Shown here: positions 31,709 to 34,264 of the stretch, piece by piece
Layout: every line of letters begins with the position of its first letter
How positions within the stretch are numbered: position 1 is the first letter of the stretch
Origin: Pseudomonas putida
GTDB lineage: Bacteria > Pseudomonadota > Gammaproteobacteria > Pseudomonadales > Pseudomonadaceae
DNA: 34,264 nucleotides
Direction: 5' to 3'
Assembly (NCBI RefSeq): GCF_030159595.1
Contig: NZ_BSKJ01000018.1
Span: 1-34,264 of the forward strand
Program-made: the position numbers and the translations under genes
The notes under the pieces: model-generated
Seen by the model: the letters and a program-made list of their open reading frames with translations, nothing else
Database searches by the model: none
Told to the model about the DNA's origin: nothing

Positions 31709-32752
31709 TCACTCCTTCCAGTCGGTCGAGGGCTTTTCCCACAGGTTGATCCCACCTTCCACAGCGTATTGGTCGATGGCAGTCAGTTCTTCGGCGGTGA
31801 ACGTCAGGTTGTCGAGCGCCGCAACGTTCTCGATGATCTGTTCGGGCCGGCTGGCACCGATCAAGGCAGACGTCACCCGTGGGTCACGCAGTGTCCACGC
31901 CAGGGCCAGTTGGGCCAGGCTCTGGCCACGCTGATGGGCGATGTCGTTCAGGGCGCGTGCACGGGCGATGTTGGCGTCCGACAAATGCTGGGGTAGCAAA
32001 GAGCCGCCACCCGCGCGGTTCACCCGGGCGTCGGCCGGGATGCCATTCAGGTATTTGTCGCTGAGCAGGCCCTGCGCCAGCGCAGTGAATACGATCACCC
32101 CGGCACCCAGGGCATCAGTGGTGTCGAGCAGGTCCCGCTCGATCCAGCGGTTGAACAGGTTGTACGACGGCTGGTGGATCAGCAGCGGCACCTTAAGTGC
32201 TTCAAGCAATGCGGCAATCTCTGCGGTTTTGCCGGCTGAATAGGACGAAATACCGATGTACAGCGCCTTGCCCTGGCGCACGATGTCGGCCAGCGCAATG
32301 GCGGTTTCTTCCAGCGGCGTGTCGGCATCGAAACGGTGAGAATAAAAGATGTCGACGTAGTCCAGGCCCAACCGTGCCAGGCTCTGGTCCAGGCTGGCGA
32401 CCAGGTATTTGCGCGAGCTGCCGCCCTGCCCGTACGGCCCCGGCCACATGTCCCAGCCGGCCTTGCTGGATATGATCAGCTCGTCACGGTAACTGCGCAG
32501 GTCTTCACGCAGCAGCCGACCGAAGTTGGTCTCGGCGCTGCCATAGGGCGGGCCATAATTATTGGCCAGGTCGAAATGGTTGATGCCGGCATCGAATGCC
32601 GAGTGCAGCAAGGCGCGTTGAGTGGCGATGGGCGTGGCATCGCCAAAGTTGTGCCACAGGCCCAGGGACAGGGCTGGCAGCACCAGGCCGCTACGGCCTA
32701 CGCGACGATAGGGCATACGCGCATAGCGCTCGGGGTTGGCGTAGTAGCTCAT
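31709..32752 (-). CDS. Aldo/keto reductase, MgrA/YghZ-like
   Basis: A 347-residue NADPH-dependent aldo/keto reductase. The N-terminal MPYRRVGRSGLVLPALSLGLWHNFGD and FDLANNYGPPYGSAE (catalytic Asp and Tyr region) are those of the MgrA/YghZ L-glyceraldehyde 3-phosphate reductase group; the conserved lysine is in ISSKAGWDMWPGPYG and the histidine in IFYSHRFD. In this operon it may reduce an aldehyde released by the FMN monooxygenase (inference). Its ATG overlaps the upstream stop codon (ATGA), implying translational coupling. Detoxification of methylglyoxal is another known activity of the group. Confidence 0.92.
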   Translation of the reverse strand: MSYYANPERYARMPYRRVGRSGLVLPALSLGLWHNFGDATPIATQRALLHSAFDAGINHFDLANNYGPPYGSAETNFGRLLREDLRSYRDELIISSKAGWDMWPGPYGQGGSSRKYLVASLDQSLARLGLDYVDIFYSHRFDADTPLEETAIALADIVRQGKALYIGISSYSAGKTAEIAALLEALKVPLLIHQPSYNLFNRWIERDLLDTTDALGAGVIVFTALAQGLLSDKYLNGIPADARVNRAGGGSLLPQHLSDANIARARALNDIAHQRGQSLAQLALAWTLRDPRVTSALIGASRPEQIIENVAALDNLTFTAEELTAIDQYAVEGGINLWEKPSTDWKE

Positions 32753-34083
32753 GATTGGCCTCGTTCGACAAAGTAAGGGTTGGCTGGCCGTTGCAGGCCC
32801 AGGTGTTCACGCAGGGTGCGGCCCTGATACTGGCGACGGAACAGGCCACGGCGCTGCAGTTCGGGCACCACATGGAGGGCAACGTCTTCAAGGCCCTGCG
32901 GCAGGTGCGGCACCAGTACGTTGAAGCCATCGGCAGCACCGCCTTCGAACCAGGCCTGCAGCTCATCGGCGATCTGCACCGGGGTGCCGACCAGGCTGTA
33001 GTGCCCCCGCCCGCCGGCGATGCGCCGACCCAGCTGGGCGAGGGTCAGTCGCTCGTTGCCAGCCAGCTCGGTCAGCAATTGCTGGCGACTGCGCTGGCCG
33101 TCTTCGGTAGGCGGCAGTTCGGGCAGCGGGCCGTCCAGCGGGTAGCCGGAAAGGTCGAAGTTGCCGAGCATGCGCCCGAGCAGGCCAACCCCGACACGGG
33201 GGTCGACCAGCGTCTGGAACTGTTCGTACTTGTCCTCGGCCTGTGCCTGGCTTTGCCCTACTACCACGAATACGCCAGGCATGATTTTCAGCGAATGCTC
33301 ATCTCGCCCATGGCGGGACAGGCGACCCTTGAGGTCGGCGTAAAACGCCTGTGCGCGGGCCAGACTCGGCTGGGCGGTGAACACCACTTCGGCGCTTTGT
33401 GCGGCCAGCTCGCGGCCGGTTTCGGACGAGCCGGCCTGCACCAGCACCGGTCGCCCCTGTGGCGAGCGGGCAACATTGAGCGGGCCTTTGACACGAAAGT
33501 GCTCGCCGACATGGTCGAGGGCACGCACGGCTTGCGGGTCGTGGAACAGGCCGCTGGCCTTGTCACGCACGAAGGCGTCATCGGCCCAGCTGTCCCACAG
33601 GCCCTGCACTACCTGCTGGAATTCACGGGCGCGGGCATACCGCTCGGCATGCGGAATGTGCACCTGGCGCCCGAAGTTGCCGGCTTCGGCGGCAGCGTCG
33701 GAGGTGACCAGGTTCCAGCCGGCCCGGCCTGCGGACAGGTGATCCAGCGAGGCGAACTTGCGCGCCACATGGTACGGCTCGTTGTAGCTGGTGGTGGCGG
33801 TGGCGATCAGGCCGATGCGTTCGGTGACCGCGCTCAGCGCCGACAACAGGGTCAGTGGCTCGAAGTACACCGAACGGGCACTGTGGCTGGCCAGCGGGTC
33901 GCTGGGCGCGGCGACGCTGTCGGCGACGAACAAGGCATCGAAGCACGCGGCTTCGGCGATTTGCGCGGTGCGCTTGTAGGTGGCGAAATCCAGCGGGTCG
34001 GCGGGTACGTCCGGGTGGCGCCAGGCGGCCACATGGTGACCGGTGGCCATGAGGAAGGCACCCAGGTTCATTTGGCGGGGCAT
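32749..34083 (-). CDS. FMN-dependent monooxygenase, NtaA/SnaA/DszA type (LLM class)
   Basis: A 444-residue bacterial-luciferase-like flavin monooxygenase of the NtaA/SnaA/DszA/SoxA group, which use FMNH2 supplied by a reductase. Family blocks are clear: GHHVAAWRHPD near the start, ACFDALFVADS, ERIGLIATATTSYNEPYHVARKFASLDHLSAGRAGWNLVTS (about 95-135), and PHLPQGLEDV near the end. Substrates in the group include sulfones, nitrilotriacetate and EDTA. The neighbouring SsuA-like protein suggests an organosulfur compound here (inference). I chose ATG 34083, with GGAG upstream; the longer frame runs into the homopolymer tail and is an artefact. No flavin reductase gene is visible. Confidence 0.92.
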   Translation of the reverse strand: MPRQMNLGAFLMATGHHVAAWRHPDVPADPLDFATYKRTAQIAEAACFDALFVADSVAAPSDPLASHSARSVYFEPLTLLSALSAVTERIGLIATATTSYNEPYHVARKFASLDHLSAGRAGWNLVTSDAAAEAGNFGRQVHIPHAERYARAREFQQVVQGLWDSWADDAFVRDKASGLFHDPQAVRALDHVGEHFRVKGPLNVARSPQGRPVLVQAGSSETGRELAAQSAEVVFTAQPSLARAQAFYADLKGRLSRHGRDEHSLKIMPGVFVVVGQSQAQAEDKYEQFQTLVDPRVGVGLLGRMLGNFDLSGYPLDGPLPELPPTEDGQRSRQQLLTELAGNERLTLAQLGRRIAGGRGHYSLVGTPVQIADELQAWFEGGAADGFNVLVPHLPQGLEDVALHVVPELQRRGLFRRQYQGRTLREHLGLQRPANPYFVERGQS

Positions 34084-34108
34084 GTTGTTCTCCTTGAAAG
34101 CTTGATTG

Positions 34109-34125
34109 GGGCCGCCTTGCGGCCC
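34109..34125. terminator. GC hairpin upstream of monooxygenase gene
   Basis: GGGCCGC-CTT-GCGGCCC is a perfect 7-bp stem with a 3-base loop, of the same type as the hairpins at 2628 and 30740. It probably ends a gene located beyond the window. No T-run is visible before the degenerate tail. Confidence 0.45.
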
Positions 34126-34131
34126 ATCGCC

Positions 34132-34264
<133 letters not shown>

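Overview
This GC-rich window is chromosomal DNA of the Pseudomonas putida group. Three things point there: a complete 2-ketogluconate locus whose gene order (kguD-kguT-kguK-kguE, ptxS, then the three-subunit gluconate dehydrogenase) matches what I recall for P. putida KT2440; three copies of the PtxS palindrome TGAAACCGGTTTCA; and a REP pair carrying the P. putida core GCGGGT(A/G)AACCCGCTCCCACA. No rRNA, tRNA, CRISPR, phage or insertion sequence was seen. All family names come from reading the translations; no database was searched.

Layout. Positions 1-1134 hold the C-terminal half of a BamA/Omp85 protein that is not followed by skp-lpxD, so it is probably a second copy. Next come a small unknown protein and a periplasmic endonuclease I with an extra C-terminal domain (1240-2603). 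Positions 2653-11994 are the gluconate/2-ketogluconate regulon. Periplasmic gluconate dehydrogenase (8063-11860) makes 2-ketogluconate, KguT imports it, KguK phosphorylates it and KguD reduces it to 6-phosphogluconate. PtxS (LacI family) is expected to repress all three transcription units through the three operators.

Positions 12137-13647 encode an Ais-like histidine phosphatase and a PAP2 phosphatase, probably acting on envelope phosphates. Positions 13664-20063, all on the minus strand, form a catabolic cluster: OprD-type porin, MFS carrier, gamma-carbonic-anhydrase-like protein, class III CoA-transferase, HMG-CoA-lyase-like enzyme and LysR regulator. The simplest reading is uptake, CoA activation and cleavage of a branched 3-hydroxy dicarboxylic acid such as 3-hydroxy-3-methylglutarate.

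The most unusual part is 20261-25930. A near-consensus sigma-54 promoter precedes four plus-strand genes that end at a strong terminator. They encode two exported paralogues with an unrecognised cysteine-pair domain (one also carries two cadherin-like repeats), a CsgB-like curlin and a very long CsgA-like curlin with about 19 repeats. No csgDEFG gene is in the window, so this looks like a curli-type amyloid/adhesin module with non-standard partners and control.

Positions 25984-34083 hold mostly housekeeping and accessory genes: AlkB, a small unknown protein with a possible leader ORF, a DUF1652-type protein, pirin, an alpha/beta hydrolase, a LysE-type exporter, a GNAT acetyltransferase, and a tightly overlapping minus-strand set (FMN monooxygenase, aldo/keto reductase, SsuA-like binding protein) that suggests organosulfur scavenging. 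The last ~125 bases are G/C homopolymer runs and look like unreliable sequence at a contig end. No gene-free stretch exceeds 300 bases.
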